From assembly GCF_013450295.1 (NCBI RefSeq), contig NZ_SKBR01000001.1:1244001-1308000 (forward strand): a DNA stretch of 64,000 nucleotides, given 5' to 3'. The translations under genes and the position numbers were made by a program. Below, one piece after another: positions 43,548 to 52,490 of the stretch. Each line of letters starts with the position of its first letter. Position 1 is the first letter of the stretch. The notes beneath the pieces were generated by a model. That model searched no databases and was not told the origin of the DNA. It saw only the letters and a program-made list of their open reading frames with translations. The DNA is from Streptomyces sp. AJS327 (GTDB lineage Bacteria; Actinomycetota; Actinomycetes; Streptomycetales; Streptomycetaceae).

Positions 43548-43643
43548 GGCCTCCCGTCTCGACCTCCTGGTCCGGCCCCGGCTCCCCGACACGGCGGGCG
43601 GATCCGGAGAAGCGGCCCGGTGCGGGGCGGCCGGGCGTCCGGC

Positions 43644-45152
43644 TCAGGCGGAGCCGCGCCAGTCGTCGCCCTCCGTGATCAGCCCGGCGACCAGCGCCCC
43701 GGACATCCCGGCGTGGGCCAGCCCCCCGCCGGGGTGCGCCCAGCCGCCGACCCGGTACAGCCCCGGCAGCTCCGACTGGTTGGCTGGACGCAGCAGGCCC
43801 CCGCGCGCCCCGGCGAGCGCCGGGGCGGGGACGGCGCCGCCCGGGGCGCCCGTCTCCTCCTCGTTCTCCCGCGGGGTGCGGACCTCGTGCCAGAGCCGCC
43901 GCCCGCGCAGCCCCAGCCCGGCCTCGTCGGCGGCGGAGAGCAGCTGACCAGCCAGCTCCTCGGCGTCCTCGGCCGAGTGCCCCGGCATACCGGCGCCGGG
44001 CGTCGGCAGGGTCACCCGCAGCACCGCCGACTCGTACGCCGGGCCGGGCCGCGAGGCCGGGTCATCCGGCCGCAGCACCGTCAACTGCCGCCCGGGCAGA
44101 TCCGGTTCGTGTACCACGGTGCGGTGCGGGGTGCCCTCGGGGCGCGCTCCGCGCAGCGCCACCAGCACCGTGAACCGGCCGGATAGCCAGCCCTCCGGCT
44201 GCGCGCCGTCGCTCACCGACCGGGACCGCCTTCCCGCGTCCCGACCGGCGCCCGCCCACCGCTCCGGCGGCCCGCTCGCCACCACCACGTCGGCGGCGAC
44301 GGTCTCGTCCCCGCCACGGCCCTCCGGGTCCTTGAGCTCCACCCCCGCGGCGCGGCCGTCCCGCTCCACCACCCGGGAGACCTCCCGGCCGAAGTGGAAG
44401 GTGACCCCGCGCGCCCGGCACCGCTCGTGGACCGCGTCCGCCAGGCGGCGCATCCCGCCGCGCACGTACCAGCAGCCGAAGGCGTCGTCCAGGTAGGCCA
44501 GGACAGCGGTGGAGCCCGGCGCCGTCGCCGGGTCGAGGCCCAACTCCCGGGCGTGGCTCTCCAGCAGCGTGGCCAGCCGCTCGTCCCCCAGCTCGTCGGC
44601 GGCGAGTTCGGCCAGCGTGGGGGCGCGGCGGCGCAGCAGCCCCCGCCGGCGCGTCGCCGGGTACGGGTCCTCCCGTCCCGGTGCCGCGCCCTCCGCCGCC
44701 CGCCCCACGGGCAGCGGCTCCTCCAGCAGCGGGCGACGGGACGCCTCCCACGCCGTGCCCGCGCGGTTCAGCAGCTCGGCCCAGCGCTCCCCGGACCCGG
44801 CGCCGAACGCGGTGTCCAGCGCGTCCGTCAGCCGTCCACGGGAGGTGCCGGGCAGCGTGACGGAGGTGCCGTCCGCGAGGACGTGCCGTACGGCCGGGTC
44901 GAGTTGGACGAGGTCGACGCACTCCTCCAGGGGCTCCCGGCCGGTCTTCAGGAACAGGTCCCGGTAGACGGCGGGCAGCCGCAGCAGCCCCGGCCCGGTG
45001 TCGAAACCGAAGCCCTTCCGGGCGTACCGGCGCACGGCGCCGCCGTAGTCGCCGGTCCGCTCGTAGACCGAGACGCTGTGCCCCGCGGTGGCCAGTCGCG
45101 CCGCCGCCGCCATCGCGCCCATGCCGGCGCCGATCACCGCAATACGTGCCAT
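43644..45152 (-). CDS. CrtI-like FAD-dependent amine oxidoreductase/desaturase
   Basis: 502 residues from the ATG at 45152 (MARIAVIGAGMGAMAAAARL, the FAD dinucleotide fold). VSVYERTGDYGGAVRRYARK with GFGFDTGPGLLRLPAVYRDL is the phytoene-desaturase/NAD(P)-binding_8 pattern. YVRGGMRRLADAVHERCRARG and the C-terminal GLYRVGGWAHPGGGLAHAGM, which closes the FAD site, complete the signature. No other carotenoid genes are nearby, so a role in carotenoid synthesis is not implied; many such homologues have unknown substrates. TAGGGT (45161-45166, minus strand) lies eight bases before the ATG with no Shine-Dalgarno, suggesting a leaderless transcript. Confidence 0.85.
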   Translation of the reverse strand: MARIAVIGAGMGAMAAAARLATAGHSVSVYERTGDYGGAVRRYARKGFGFDTGPGLLRLPAVYRDLFLKTGREPLEECVDLVQLDPAVRHVLADGTSVTLPGTSRGRLTDALDTAFGAGSGERWAELLNRAGTAWEASRRPLLEEPLPVGRAAEGAAPGREDPYPATRRRGLLRRRAPTLAELAADELGDERLATLLESHARELGLDPATAPGSTAVLAYLDDAFGCWYVRGGMRRLADAVHERCRARGVTFHFGREVSRVVERDGRAAGVELKDPEGRGGDETVAADVVVASGPPERWAGAGRDAGRRSRSVSDGAQPEGWLSGRFTVLVALRGARPEGTPHRTVVHEPDLPGRQLTVLRPDDPASRPGPAYESAVLRVTLPTPGAGMPGHSAEDAEELAGQLLSAADEAGLGLRGRRLWHEVRTPRENEEETGAPGGAVPAPALAGARGGLLRPANQSELPGLYRVGGWAHPGGGLAHAGMSGALVAGLITEGDDWRGSA

Positions 45153-45942
45153 GGCACCAGACCCTAGCCACCCCGTGGCGCCCCGCCGCACCCGCGTTCC
45201 CCCAAGGCGCCGGGGGAGCGGCCGCGTGTGGCCCGGCGGCGACGGGACCCGCCGGTCAGGGGCCGGGACGACGGGACTGAGCTGAACCACCCAGGGGTGA
45301 GTACCGCTACCTAGGGCACCGCATGAGTAGGCACGCGGATGGGCGCGGCTTCCCGGCTCGGCAGACTGTGGGGCACAGCGAGGGCAGGCGCCCGCACCGA
45401 CGGCACGGGGCGGCGGAGCGGGCGCCGCCGTCGCTCGCCGGGCCTCCCGGTCCGGACCCTCATTCCGTACCCGCTCCTCGGCACGCGAACCACCGTGCGC
45501 CCGGGGCGAGTTCGGCTCGGAGGGCGGCTACGGCGGGGGAACACGCCAGCGAGGCCGATGACCAGCGCCGCCCGTCTCCGCTCGTCCCCGGAAGGGGCGC
45601 GGAGGCGGGCTGGCGGCCCGCCCGGGACCGTCACCCCGGGCGGTCCGTCCACCCCCGCGCCCCGGCCCCGAACTCCACGGGCCACACCGGACGTCACGCT
45701 CCTCCGCCGGCTCCCGCACGGCGCGGCGAGAACCGACTCCCCCACGGTGAGGGGCGGTTGGGCACATCGGGACGCCCCGCCCCAACCCGTGTGCCCAACC
45801 CGCCGCCAACCAGCCGGAGTTCGTCCCGCGACATGGGGCTCGGTTCGTACGGCGGCGGGGGCGGCGCCACAACACCCGGCGTCCGGCGCGGAGTCGCGGG
45901 CTGAGGGGGGCACCGAAGCTCTCCCGGGCGGCCGACGGTGTC
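45153..45942. other. 790-bp gap without a supported gene
   Basis: Several open frames exist on both strands but all are Arg/Pro/Gly-rich and match no domain. Near 45298-45329 two TGAGTA words (45298-45303, 45324-45329) flank CCGCTACCTAGGGCACCGCA in a locally less GC-rich stretch that looks regulatory. The rest may be decayed coding sequence or untranslated DNA. Confidence 0.5.
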
Positions 45943-46689
45943 TCACCCGTCGCGGACCAGACCCGTCAACCGGCCCTGGAGCAGCAGCGAGAGTGCGCCG
46001 TGCACCTCGGACAGCGACCGTTCCGGCTGGAAGGTCTTCCAGTCCAGTGCGGCCACCAGCACCGTCCCCACCAACGTCGCCGCCGTCAGCGGGACGTCGG
46101 CCTCCTCGCTCAGCTCGCCGTCCGCGACGCCCCGCCGCAGCACGGTCTCCACGACCGCCACCGCCCGGCGCCGGGCCGCCGTCAGCGTCCCGTTCCAGGC
46201 CCGGTGGGCGCGCCACAGCTCGGCGACGTAGAGCCGGGTGAAGTCCGGGAAGCGGTCGATGAACACCAGCGCGGTGTGGACCAGCGCGTCCAGGGTCTCC
46301 GGCGCGTTCCGGCCCTCGGCCGCCGATCGCCGCGCGGCCGCGTCGAGTTGGCTGGTGAGCACCCGCACGCCGTGCCGCAGCAACTCCTCGAAGAGTTCGT
46401 CCTTGCCGGCGAAGTTGTAGTAGACGGTGCCCTTGGCGACGCCCGCCCGCTCCGCGATCTGCTCCACCGTCGTGGAGGAGAAGCCCTGTTCGGCGATGAG
46501 GGTGACCGCGGCGGCGAAGAGCCGGTTGCGGGTGGTGTCCCGGCCGCGCCGGGTACGGACCCCGCCGGGCGGTCCCGACTCCCGCGCCAGGCCCGCGCGT
46601 TGGGCCGCCACCGTGTCGCGCGCCCCGCCATCCTCCGCCGCCCGCCCGGTCGTTCCCGCGCGCTCCACTGCCGCCTCCGCCGTGTCCAC
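45943..46689 (-). CDS. TetR-family transcriptional regulator
   Basis: The helix-turn-helix is canonical: TRNRLFAAAVTLIAEQGFSS, then TTVEQIAERAGVAKGTVYYN and FAGKDELFEELL. The C-terminal ligand/dimer domain is helical and includes LVHTALVFIDRFPDFTRLYV and LTAATLVGTVLVAALDWKTF. The frame is open upstream to 46827, but an N-terminal extension of ~95 residues would be unusual; the GTG at 46689, with GGGGAGAG before it, gives 248 residues and is preferred. No ligand can be predicted. Its targets are probably local: the CrtI-like gene lies beyond the 790-bp gap, and the HEPN gene is divergent across 576 bp. Confidence 0.87.
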   Translation of the reverse strand: MDTAEAAVERAGTTGRAAEDGGARDTVAAQRAGLARESGPPGGVRTRRGRDTTRNRLFAAAVTLIAEQGFSSTTVEQIAERAGVAKGTVYYNFAGKDELFEELLRHGVRVLTSQLDAAARRSAAEGRNAPETLDALVHTALVFIDRFPDFTRLYVAELWRAHRAWNGTLTAARRRAVAVVETVLRRGVADGELSEEADVPLTAATLVGTVLVAALDWKTFQPERSLSEVHGALSLLLQGRLTGLVRDG

Positions 46690-47133
46690 CGTCGTCGCTC
46701 TCCCCACCGTCGCCAGCGCGTACCCGCCCACCGGACCCCACCCGGCCCGGCGGACGCGCGGCGAGTGCCGCCGTCCGCCGGGCCGTTCGGGGTGCTCGCC
46801 GTCTTCGCCCCGTTCACCGGGGTTCACCCGGCTGTGCCGTCACCGCCGGGTGTGCCGGGCATCGTCCCGCTCGTCATGAGTTCGATTCTCTCCGTACGGA
46901 TCCTCCCGTGAAGAGGCGCCCGGTGGGCGGCCGTTCCCTGTTCGTGGGAGCGGACGCCGCGCGCCGCGAGCCCCCCGCCGGTCGTCCGGACCGTCCGGAC
47001 CCGGGACGCGCCCAGGGCGACCTCGCCGGTTCCGCCCCTCCCGCCTCGCCCCGGTCTCGTACCGTCCCGCGCCGATCCCGCGCCGCTCTCGCCGCACTCG
47101 TCGGAGAAGGGCTGTTCGCCCAGGTCAGGTGGA

Positions 47134-47156
47134 TTGTCAGTGGGCTGCCCCAGAAT
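47134..47156 (+). promoter_or_regulatory. PafBC-type (RecA-independent DNA-damage) promoter
   Basis: TTGTCAGTG at 47134-47142, eight bases, then CAGAAT at 47151-47156 matches the actinobacterial RecA-NDp consensus TTGTCRGTG-N8-TANNNT with one mismatch in the -10. This promoter class is activated by PafBC on DNA damage in mycobacteria. Transcription from ~47163 gives a ~100-nt leader holding a four-codon frame ATG AAC CAT TGA at 47169-47180. Confidence 0.65.
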
Positions 47157-47265
47157 GGGTGCGAACAGATGAACCATTGACAGGCCGGTGGCGGTGGTGA
47201 CACCGGGCCACCGGGAGCGAGCGATCCATTCGGAACTGGCAGACGGCTACAGGAGGTTGGTTCTT

Positions 47266-47829
47266 GTGCGGCGACCTTCTCCAGGGTCCCGGCCCCGCCC
47301 CGCGCACCGCGCGGGTTCCCCGGAAGCGGCGTCCCCGCCGTCCCGGCGCCCGGCGTCCCCCGGCGAGCGGTCAGCGAACGACGTGCACCCCGTGCTGCGC
47401 CGGGCCTCGGCCCCACCCGCCGCCCGGGAACTCCTCGCTCAGGCCCAGCACGGGCTGGACGAGGCGGCGGCGATGGAGACGTCCAACGAGCGGTACGCCC
47501 TCGCGCACCTCGCCGCGCTGCGTACGGCGGCGGCCGTACTCGCGGTGCGCGGCAGGCCGGAGACCACCCCGCGGGGGCGGCGGCGCATCCGCAGCGCCTG
47601 GTCCGTCCTCCCCGAGGCGGCGCCCGAACTCGCCGAGTGGAGCGCCCTGTTCGCCTCGGGTGCGCAGCGCAGGGCGAGGGCCGAGGCCGGGATCCAGGGT
47701 GCCGCCGACTGGCCCGAGGCGGACGAACTCCTCGGCGCCGCCGAGATGTTCCTCCGCCTCGTGGAGCGGATGCTGATATCCCAGCCCGCGTTGCCCCAGC
47801 CCCGGATCGCCGCCGCCGACAGCGGCTGA
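47266..47829 (+). CDS. SAV_6107-family HEPN-domain protein
   Basis: 187 residues from the GTG at 47266, with a full AGGAGG eight bases upstream; the open frame continues to 47188 but without a ribosome-binding site. About 45 disordered Pro/Arg/Ser residues precede a helical domain: ARELLAQAQHGLDEAAAMET, then NERYALAHLAALRTAAAVLA, RSAWSVLPEAAPELAEWSAL and ADELLGAAEMFLRLVERML. This matches HEPN_SAV_6107. HEPN domains are often ribonucleases with an Rx4-6H motif; RYALAH here has that spacing but lies early in the fold, so catalysis is uncertain. A DNA-damage-type promoter precedes it and a very strong terminator follows. Confidence 0.83.
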   Translation: MRRPSPGSRPRPAHRAGSPEAASPPSRRPASPGERSANDVHPVLRRASAPPAARELLAQAQHGLDEAAAMETSNERYALAHLAALRTAAAVLAVRGRPETTPRGRRRIRSAWSVLPEAAPELAEWSALFASGAQRRARAEAGIQGAADWPEADELLGAAEMFLRLVERMLISQPALPQPRIAAADSG

Positions 47830-47915
47830 CGCCCGGCCGCATCGGTGCCGGGAGCGTGGCGCGTCCGCGCGCCCCCGGCGGGCCGGTGGTTGGGCGGCTC
47901 GGCCGTCCGGCCTGG

Positions 47916-47951
47916 CCGGGGCCGCCCCGGGAGGAGCCGGGGCGGCCCCGG
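47916..47951 (+). terminator. Very strong hairpin terminator after the HEPN gene
   Basis: A perfect 15-bp stem (47916-47930 with 47937-47951, core GGGGCCGCCCCGG) and a GAGGAG loop. A third related block, GGCCGCCCCGG, follows at 47964-47974. Confidence 0.75.
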
Positions 47952-48074
47952 GGGTGCCGGGTGGGCCGCCCCGGTGGTGTCCGTCCGGGCCGGGGCGACG
48001 CCCGGAGCCGCCGGTGATCCGGAGACAATAGGGTGGGAGCGGCCAGACCTCTGAACCGCCGAGGAGCACCCGCG

Positions 48075-48839
48075 ATGTCCCGACCCAGCGCATCCCTTCG
48101 TACCGCCGTGGTCTGGGACGTCCTGCACGCCGCGCTCCAGCGCCGGGCCGGGAGCGCGGGGCGCCCCGCGCTGCGCGTCCTGGACACCGGCGGTGGCACC
48201 GGCAACTTCGCGGTGCCCGTCGCGCGGCTCGGCCACCGTGTCACCGTGGTCGACCCGAGTCCGAACGCGCTGTTCGGGCTGGAGCGGCGGGCCGCCGAGG
48301 CCGGGGTCGCGGACCGGGTGACCGGTGTACAGGGCGACGCGAGCGGCCTGTTCGAGGTCGTCGAGCCCGGCGGGTACGACGCGGTCCTCTGCCACGGAGT
48401 GCTGGAGTACGTCGACGATCCGGTCGAGGCCCTGCGGAACGCGGTGGCCGCCCTGCGCCCCGGCGGGGGCACCCTCAGCCTGCTCGCCGCCGGACTCGGC
48501 GGCGCCGTCCTGGGCCGGGCGCTGGCGGGGCACTTCACCGAGGCGCGGCACGCGCTGACCGCACCGGACGGCCGCTGGGGGGAGAGCGATCCGGTCCCCC
48601 GGCGCTTCACTCTGGAGCAGCTGACGGAGCTGGTGACCGACGCCGGTCTGCGGCCCGCCGCGGTCCACGGCGTGCGGGTCTTCGCCGACCTCGTCCCGGG
48701 GGCCCTGGTGGACACCGAGCCGGACGCGGTCGCGGCGCTGGGCCGGCTGGAGGCGGCGGCGGCGGAGCTGCCCGCCTTCCAGTCGATCGCGAGCCAGCTG
48801 CACGTCCTCGCCGAGTCCGGGGTACCCGAGGCGGGATGA
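48075..48839 (+). CDS. Class I SAM-dependent methyltransferase
   Basis: 254 residues from the ATG at 48075 with GAGGAG eight bases upstream. SAM-binding motif I is RVLDTGGGTGNFAVPVARLG (~47), followed by VTVVDPSPNALFGL (acidic strand-2 residue) and YDAVLCHGVLEYVDDP (~112). C-terminally, RRFTLEQLTELVTDAGLRPA is the usual beta-sheet lid of small-molecule methyltransferases. The same family in other Streptomyces is found next to the HEPN gene. Substrate unknown. TAGGGT near 48029 may be the -10 box, with a leader of ~40 nt. Confidence 0.88.
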   Translation: MSRPSASLRTAVVWDVLHAALQRRAGSAGRPALRVLDTGGGTGNFAVPVARLGHRVTVVDPSPNALFGLERRAAEAGVADRVTGVQGDASGLFEVVEPGGYDAVLCHGVLEYVDDPVEALRNAVAALRPGGGTLSLLAAGLGGAVLGRALAGHFTEARHALTAPDGRWGESDPVPRRFTLEQLTELVTDAGLRPAAVHGVRVFADLVPGALVDTEPDAVAALGRLEAAAAELPAFQSIASQLHVLAESGVPEAG

Positions 48840-49140
48840 GACCGGAACCCGTCGCGCGACGAGGCGTGTACCCGGCGTATCCGCTGGCCGGACGGTCGGC
48901 GGCCGGGGGACGCGGCCCGCCCGATCACTCCGCGCGCGCCGTATTATCGAGGGACACTGTCGGCATGGCGGAATGGCGGTGCGGGAATGAACGATTTGCG
49001 GTGTTCCGCGTTGCCGTCCGGCGTCTCCGGTCAGGTGCGAGGAATTGGCGTAGAGGGGCGGGTTTCACGGGGGCGATTCCCTGCCTATCCTGAAAGGGTC
49101 GCATCCGGTCGCCCCCGCGACCGACGAGTAGGAGGACTCC
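48840..49140. other. Promoter-containing gap before the DUF3040 gene
   Basis: No gene. TATTAT near 48942 and TATCCT at 49086-49091 are possible -10 boxes, the second giving a ~45-nt leader. The ribosome-binding site TAGGAGGAC is at 49128-49136. The 48955-49080 stretch is relatively AT-rich. Confidence 0.4.
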
Positions 49141-49563
49141 GTGCCGCTCTCTGAGCACGAGCAGCGGATGCTCGAGCAGATGGAGCGAGCGCTGTATGCC
49201 GAAGATCCCAAGTTCGCGACAGCGCTCGAAGGAAGTGAGCTGCGCCGGTATACCCGCAAGCGGTTGTATCAAGCGGCGGCGGGCTTTCTTGTGGGCATCA
49301 CGCTCCTCATGGCCGGGATGGTCGCGCAGCAGATCTGGGTCAGCGTCGTGGGTTTCCTCGTCATGCTCGGATGCGCCGTGCTCGCGGTGACCGGCTGGCG
49401 CAAGGTGCCCAAGGCGGGGGAGCAGCAGACCGAGGGCGGAAGTGGCGAGTCCGGGGGTGGGTCGGGCGATACGCGGGCCCGTCGCCAGTCCAGGCCACGC
49501 CGGTCGATGATGAACCGGATCGAGGACCGCTGGCAGCGGCGCCGGGACGAGGGCTCCCACTAA
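49141..49563 (+). CDS. DUF3040 membrane protein
   Basis: 140 residues from a GTG at 49141 with a strong TAGGAGGAC upstream. The start MPLSEHEQRMLEQMERALYA and EDPKFATAL define DUF3040. Two adjacent transmembrane helices follow (AAAGFLVGITLLMAGMVA and IWVSVVGFLVMLGCAVLAV), then a basic, disordered cytoplasmic tail ending MMNRIEDRWQRRRDEG. In actinobacteria this family frequently sits next to division and wall genes; no biochemical function is established. T-rich and A-rich codons are somewhat more frequent in its first third than in neighbours. Confidence 0.9.
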   Translation: MPLSEHEQRMLEQMERALYAEDPKFATALEGSELRRYTRKRLYQAAAGFLVGITLLMAGMVAQQIWVSVVGFLVMLGCAVLAVTGWRKVPKAGEQQTEGGSGESGGGSGDTRARRQSRPRRSMMNRIEDRWQRRRDEGSH

Positions 49564-49581
49564 CCGGGGGCGTGATCCGGC

Positions 49582-49598
49582 CGCCGGTGCGACCGGCG
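49582..49598 (+). terminator. Short hairpin after the DUF3040 gene
   Basis: CGCCGGT at 49582-49588 pairs with ACCGGCG at 49592-49598 around GCG, 18 nt after the stop. Confidence 0.4.
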
Positions 49599-50061
49599 AT
49601 CCACGAGATGTGGGCGGCAACCGTGTGAGCGGTCGCCGCCCACTCGACGTCCCGGCCCGCCCGGGCCCGGGCTCTCCCGGTGTTTCCGTGCCGCCCCTGA
49701 CCCGCGCCGTCACCGCCCCGAGTCCGCGCCGTCCCGCGCCGTCGCCACTCCGCGCGTCCGGCGGCGGACTGGTGGTGCCGTCCTCGCCGGTCCGGCGCGG
49801 CACGGCGCCGATCCGTCCGGCGGCGCCGTGCCGACGGCGCCCGTCGCGGGCGTGACCCGTGGGCCCCGCCGTCCACGCCGCCGCTCGCTCACCCGCCCGG
49901 CCCGGCGGCCGTGCCTGCCGCGGCCTCCGGCCGGGCCCGGCGGGGGCAGCGTCTCCGTCGGCGTCTCCGCGTCCGCGGCCCCGCCCCGCCTCCGCCCGTC
50001 ACCAGCCGGGGCGGGGCGAGCGGCGGACTCGGGCGCTGGGACCGGACACGGGCGGTGGGAC
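49599..50061. other. Gap between convergent DUF3040 and transglutaminase genes
   Basis: GC-rich sequence with no recognisable gene or regulatory motif; open frames are Arg/Pro-rich. I see nothing in it beyond the terminator and the repeat at its right end. Confidence 0.45.
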
Positions 50062-50099
50062 CGGGCTCAGGAGGTGGGGCCGGGCTCAGGAGGTGGGGC
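50062..50099. repeat. 19-bp perfect tandem duplication at the transglutaminase gene end
   Basis: CGGGCTCAGGAGGTGGGGC occurs at 50062-50080 and again at 50081-50099. The copies read in different frames on the minus strand: the first encodes PPPEP-type residues, the second supplies the stop codon. It has altered the extreme C-terminus. Confidence 0.85.
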
Positions 50100-52490
50100 C
50101 GGTTCGGGGGCGCCGCGGAACAGGGACGCGCAGCGTTCCCGGACGCGCACCCAGCGTCGGCTCGCGGCCCACGCCACCCGGACGGAGGAACGCGGCAGCA
50201 GAACCGCGCGCAGCCGCAGACCGCGCGGGGCGGCCTCCCGCAGCCCGGCCCGTACGCGGAGCACGTCCTCGGTGAGACCCTCGACCGGCCGGGGGCGTGG
50301 CGCGTACAGCACCTCCTCGACCGCGAGCGCCACCCGGTGGGCCGCCTCGGCCGCCTCCGGGTCCAGCTCACCGATCCGGGCGATCCGGGCCGCCGCCTTG
50401 CGCGGGGTGGCCGACTCCTCCGGCTGCACGCCGAAGTCCCAGCCGGAGTCCACGAGTTCACGCCAGGCCGCCAGCACCGCCGGTCCGGAGGCTGGGCCCG
50501 GCGGGCCCGTGAGGCGTCTCGCCCGGACGCGGGTGCGCCACAGCAGTGGCAGCAGCGGCAGGAGTACCGCCGCGAGCACCACGAGTCCGCCTCCCACCAC
50601 GGTGCCGGTGGGGAAGCCACCGCCGCCCTGCCCGGCGTTCGGCGGCGCCGCCGCCTGGCCGCAGTCCGGGTCCTGCCGCCGCGCCTCGGCGTCGCACTCC
50701 TCGGACGGGGTGGGGGAGGGCGCCGCGGTCTCGCTCTCCTCCGGCTCCGCGCTCGGCTCGGACGGGGGCTGCGAACTGTCGGGGATGTTCGGCTGCGCGT
50801 AGGGCGGGGCGCTGCCCCGCGAGGGGGTCGGCTCGAACCGGGTCCACCCGGCGCCCTCGAAGTACAGCTCGGGCCAGGCGTGGGCGTCCTGGAGGCCGAC
50901 CTCCACGGTGCCGTCCCCGGTGGGTGTGCCCGGGGTGAAGCCGACCGCGACCCGCGCCGGGATGTCCAGGGTGCGGGCCATGGCCGCCATGGAGAAGGCG
51001 AAGTGGACGCAGAACCCCTCCTTCTTCCGGAGGAAGTTGGCGATCGCGGCCGATCCGCTGCCCGCGTCCACCTCGGTGTCGTAGGTGAACCCGCCGTCCC
51101 GCGCGAACCAGTTCTGCAGCTTGACCGCGCGGTCGTAGTCGGTGTCGGCGCCGCGGGTCTGGCGCAGCGCCGTCCGGTGCACCACCGAGGGCAGGGAGTC
51201 GGGGACGTCCGTGTACTCGCGGCGCAGCCGCTCGGGCGGGGAGGGCGCCTGCCGCAGTTGCTCGGCGGTCGGCGACACCTGGAGGCTCTCCACCTCGTAC
51301 TCGGCGCCCTTGGTGGTCTGGCCCCGGTCGCCGACCAGGGTGCGGCCCTCCGGTTCGTACCGCCACCGGCCGTTGATTCGCACCTGGTCGGCCGGATAGG
51401 GCATGGGCAGCCAGTTCTGCGCGTACCAGTCGGCCGCCTTCACGGTGCTCGTGACCTTCTGGGCGCGGACGGCGGGGCCCAGCCCGGGAGCGGGCGGCAG
51501 GGTGCCGGGCAGTTCGCGGATGCGCCGTTCGGACGGCTTCCACGCCGAGCCGTCGAACTGGTCGAGCGCGACGATCCGGAAGTACAGCTCCTCGTTGCTG
51601 GAAGCCGAGGTGGTGTAGGTGAGGGCGGTGCGGTTCTCCGGCTGGTTCAGGCTGTCCTGGAGGGCGACCAGCGGGTTGACGGCGGATACGGTGCCGCCGC
51701 CGTCCTTGCCGCCGCGCCCACCGCCGTCCCGGGCGGCGTCGAGCAGCCCGCCGTCCAGCGAGGGCAGCACCGCGGGGACGGCCAGCGCGATGCCGAGCGT
51801 CAGCACGCCGATGCGGCGGCCGGTCCGCACCGGCGCCACCGCGGGTTCCGGTGCCCCGCCGGGTGGGGAGGAGCGCGGTGGGCCGGAGCGGCTCCGGTCG
51901 GAGAAGATCCGCCCCCACTGGGCGAGCCGGTCCCGGCTCTCCGCGAGGAGCAGCAGCAGGTATCCGGCCGCGGCGCAGACGAACCACAGCCAGCGGGTGC
52001 CGTCCTGGGCGAGCCCGGCGGCCACCGAGTACAGCGCGAGCAGCGGCAGCCCGGCGGGGGCGGCGCTGCGGTACGTCACCGCGAGAACGTCCACCAGCAG
52101 GCCGATGACCAGCACCCCGCCGACGAGCATCAGCCGGATGCCGTCGGTGACCGGGGCCGGTATGGCGAACTGGCCGACGTCCTGGGTGCCGCGCTCCAGC
52201 AGCTCCCCGAAGTACGTGAGGACCGCGGGAGTTGGCAGCACCCCGGCCGGGGCGACCTCGCGGGCGAAGACCACGGTGAGCAGCAGCAGTGAGACCAGGG
52301 CCTGCGCCCCGACCGTCAACGGGCGGGGAAGCGGCACCCGGCGTCCGGCCGTGCCGACCCCGGCCTGCACCGCGAGCAGCGCCGCCGCCTGGAACATCCA
52401 GGTGGCCGGGGTGACCAGCGGCAGCAGCGCGCAGGCGGCGGCGAGCGTGGCCACCACCGCGCAGATCGTCAGCCGTGCCCGCCCGCTCAT
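50067..52490 (-). CDS. TgpA-type membrane transglutaminase-like protein
   Basis: 807 residues from the ATG at 52490, which overlaps the DUF58 stop by one base. About six N-terminal transmembrane helices (residues ~10-200), a large extracytoplasmic region, then a transglutaminase-like core with Cys in KEGFCVHFAFSMAAMARTL, His in QDAHAWPELYFEG and the acidic partner just after (EPTPSRG). A Pro/Ser/Glu-rich linker precedes a final transmembrane helix and a cytoplasmic DUF4129-like domain. The MoxR-DUF58-TgpA trio is a conserved operon; TgpA proteins are thought to modify surface proteins or peptidoglycan, but the substrate is unknown. Last gene of the operon. Confidence 0.92.
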   Translation of the reverse strand: MSGRARLTICAVVATLAAACALLPLVTPATWMFQAAALLAVQAGVGTAGRRVPLPRPLTVGAQALVSLLLLTVVFAREVAPAGVLPTPAVLTYFGELLERGTQDVGQFAIPAPVTDGIRLMLVGGVLVIGLLVDVLAVTYRSAAPAGLPLLALYSVAAGLAQDGTRWLWFVCAAAGYLLLLLAESRDRLAQWGRIFSDRSRSGPPRSSPPGGAPEPAVAPVRTGRRIGVLTLGIALAVPAVLPSLDGGLLDAARDGGGRGGKDGGGTVSAVNPLVALQDSLNQPENRTALTYTTSASSNEELYFRIVALDQFDGSAWKPSERRIRELPGTLPPAPGLGPAVRAQKVTSTVKAADWYAQNWLPMPYPADQVRINGRWRYEPEGRTLVGDRGQTTKGAEYEVESLQVSPTAEQLRQAPSPPERLRREYTDVPDSLPSVVHRTALRQTRGADTDYDRAVKLQNWFARDGGFTYDTEVDAGSGSAAIANFLRKKEGFCVHFAFSMAAMARTLDIPARVAVGFTPGTPTGDGTVEVGLQDAHAWPELYFEGAGWTRFEPTPSRGSAPPYAQPNIPDSSQPPSEPSAEPEESETAAPSPTPSEECDAEARRQDPDCGQAAAPPNAGQGGGGFPTGTVVGGGLVVLAAVLLPLLPLLWRTRVRARRLTGPPGPASGPAVLAAWRELVDSGWDFGVQPEESATPRKAAARIARIGELDPEAAEAAHRVALAVEEVLYAPRPRPVEGLTEDVLRVRAGLREAAPRGLRLRAVLLPRSSVRVAWAASRRWVRVRERCASLFRGAPEPAPPPEPGPTS

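Noticed and set aside
45323..45904. Plus-strand 193-codon frame in the gap before tetR
   Set aside because: Arg/Pro/His-rich, no motif and no ribosome-binding site.
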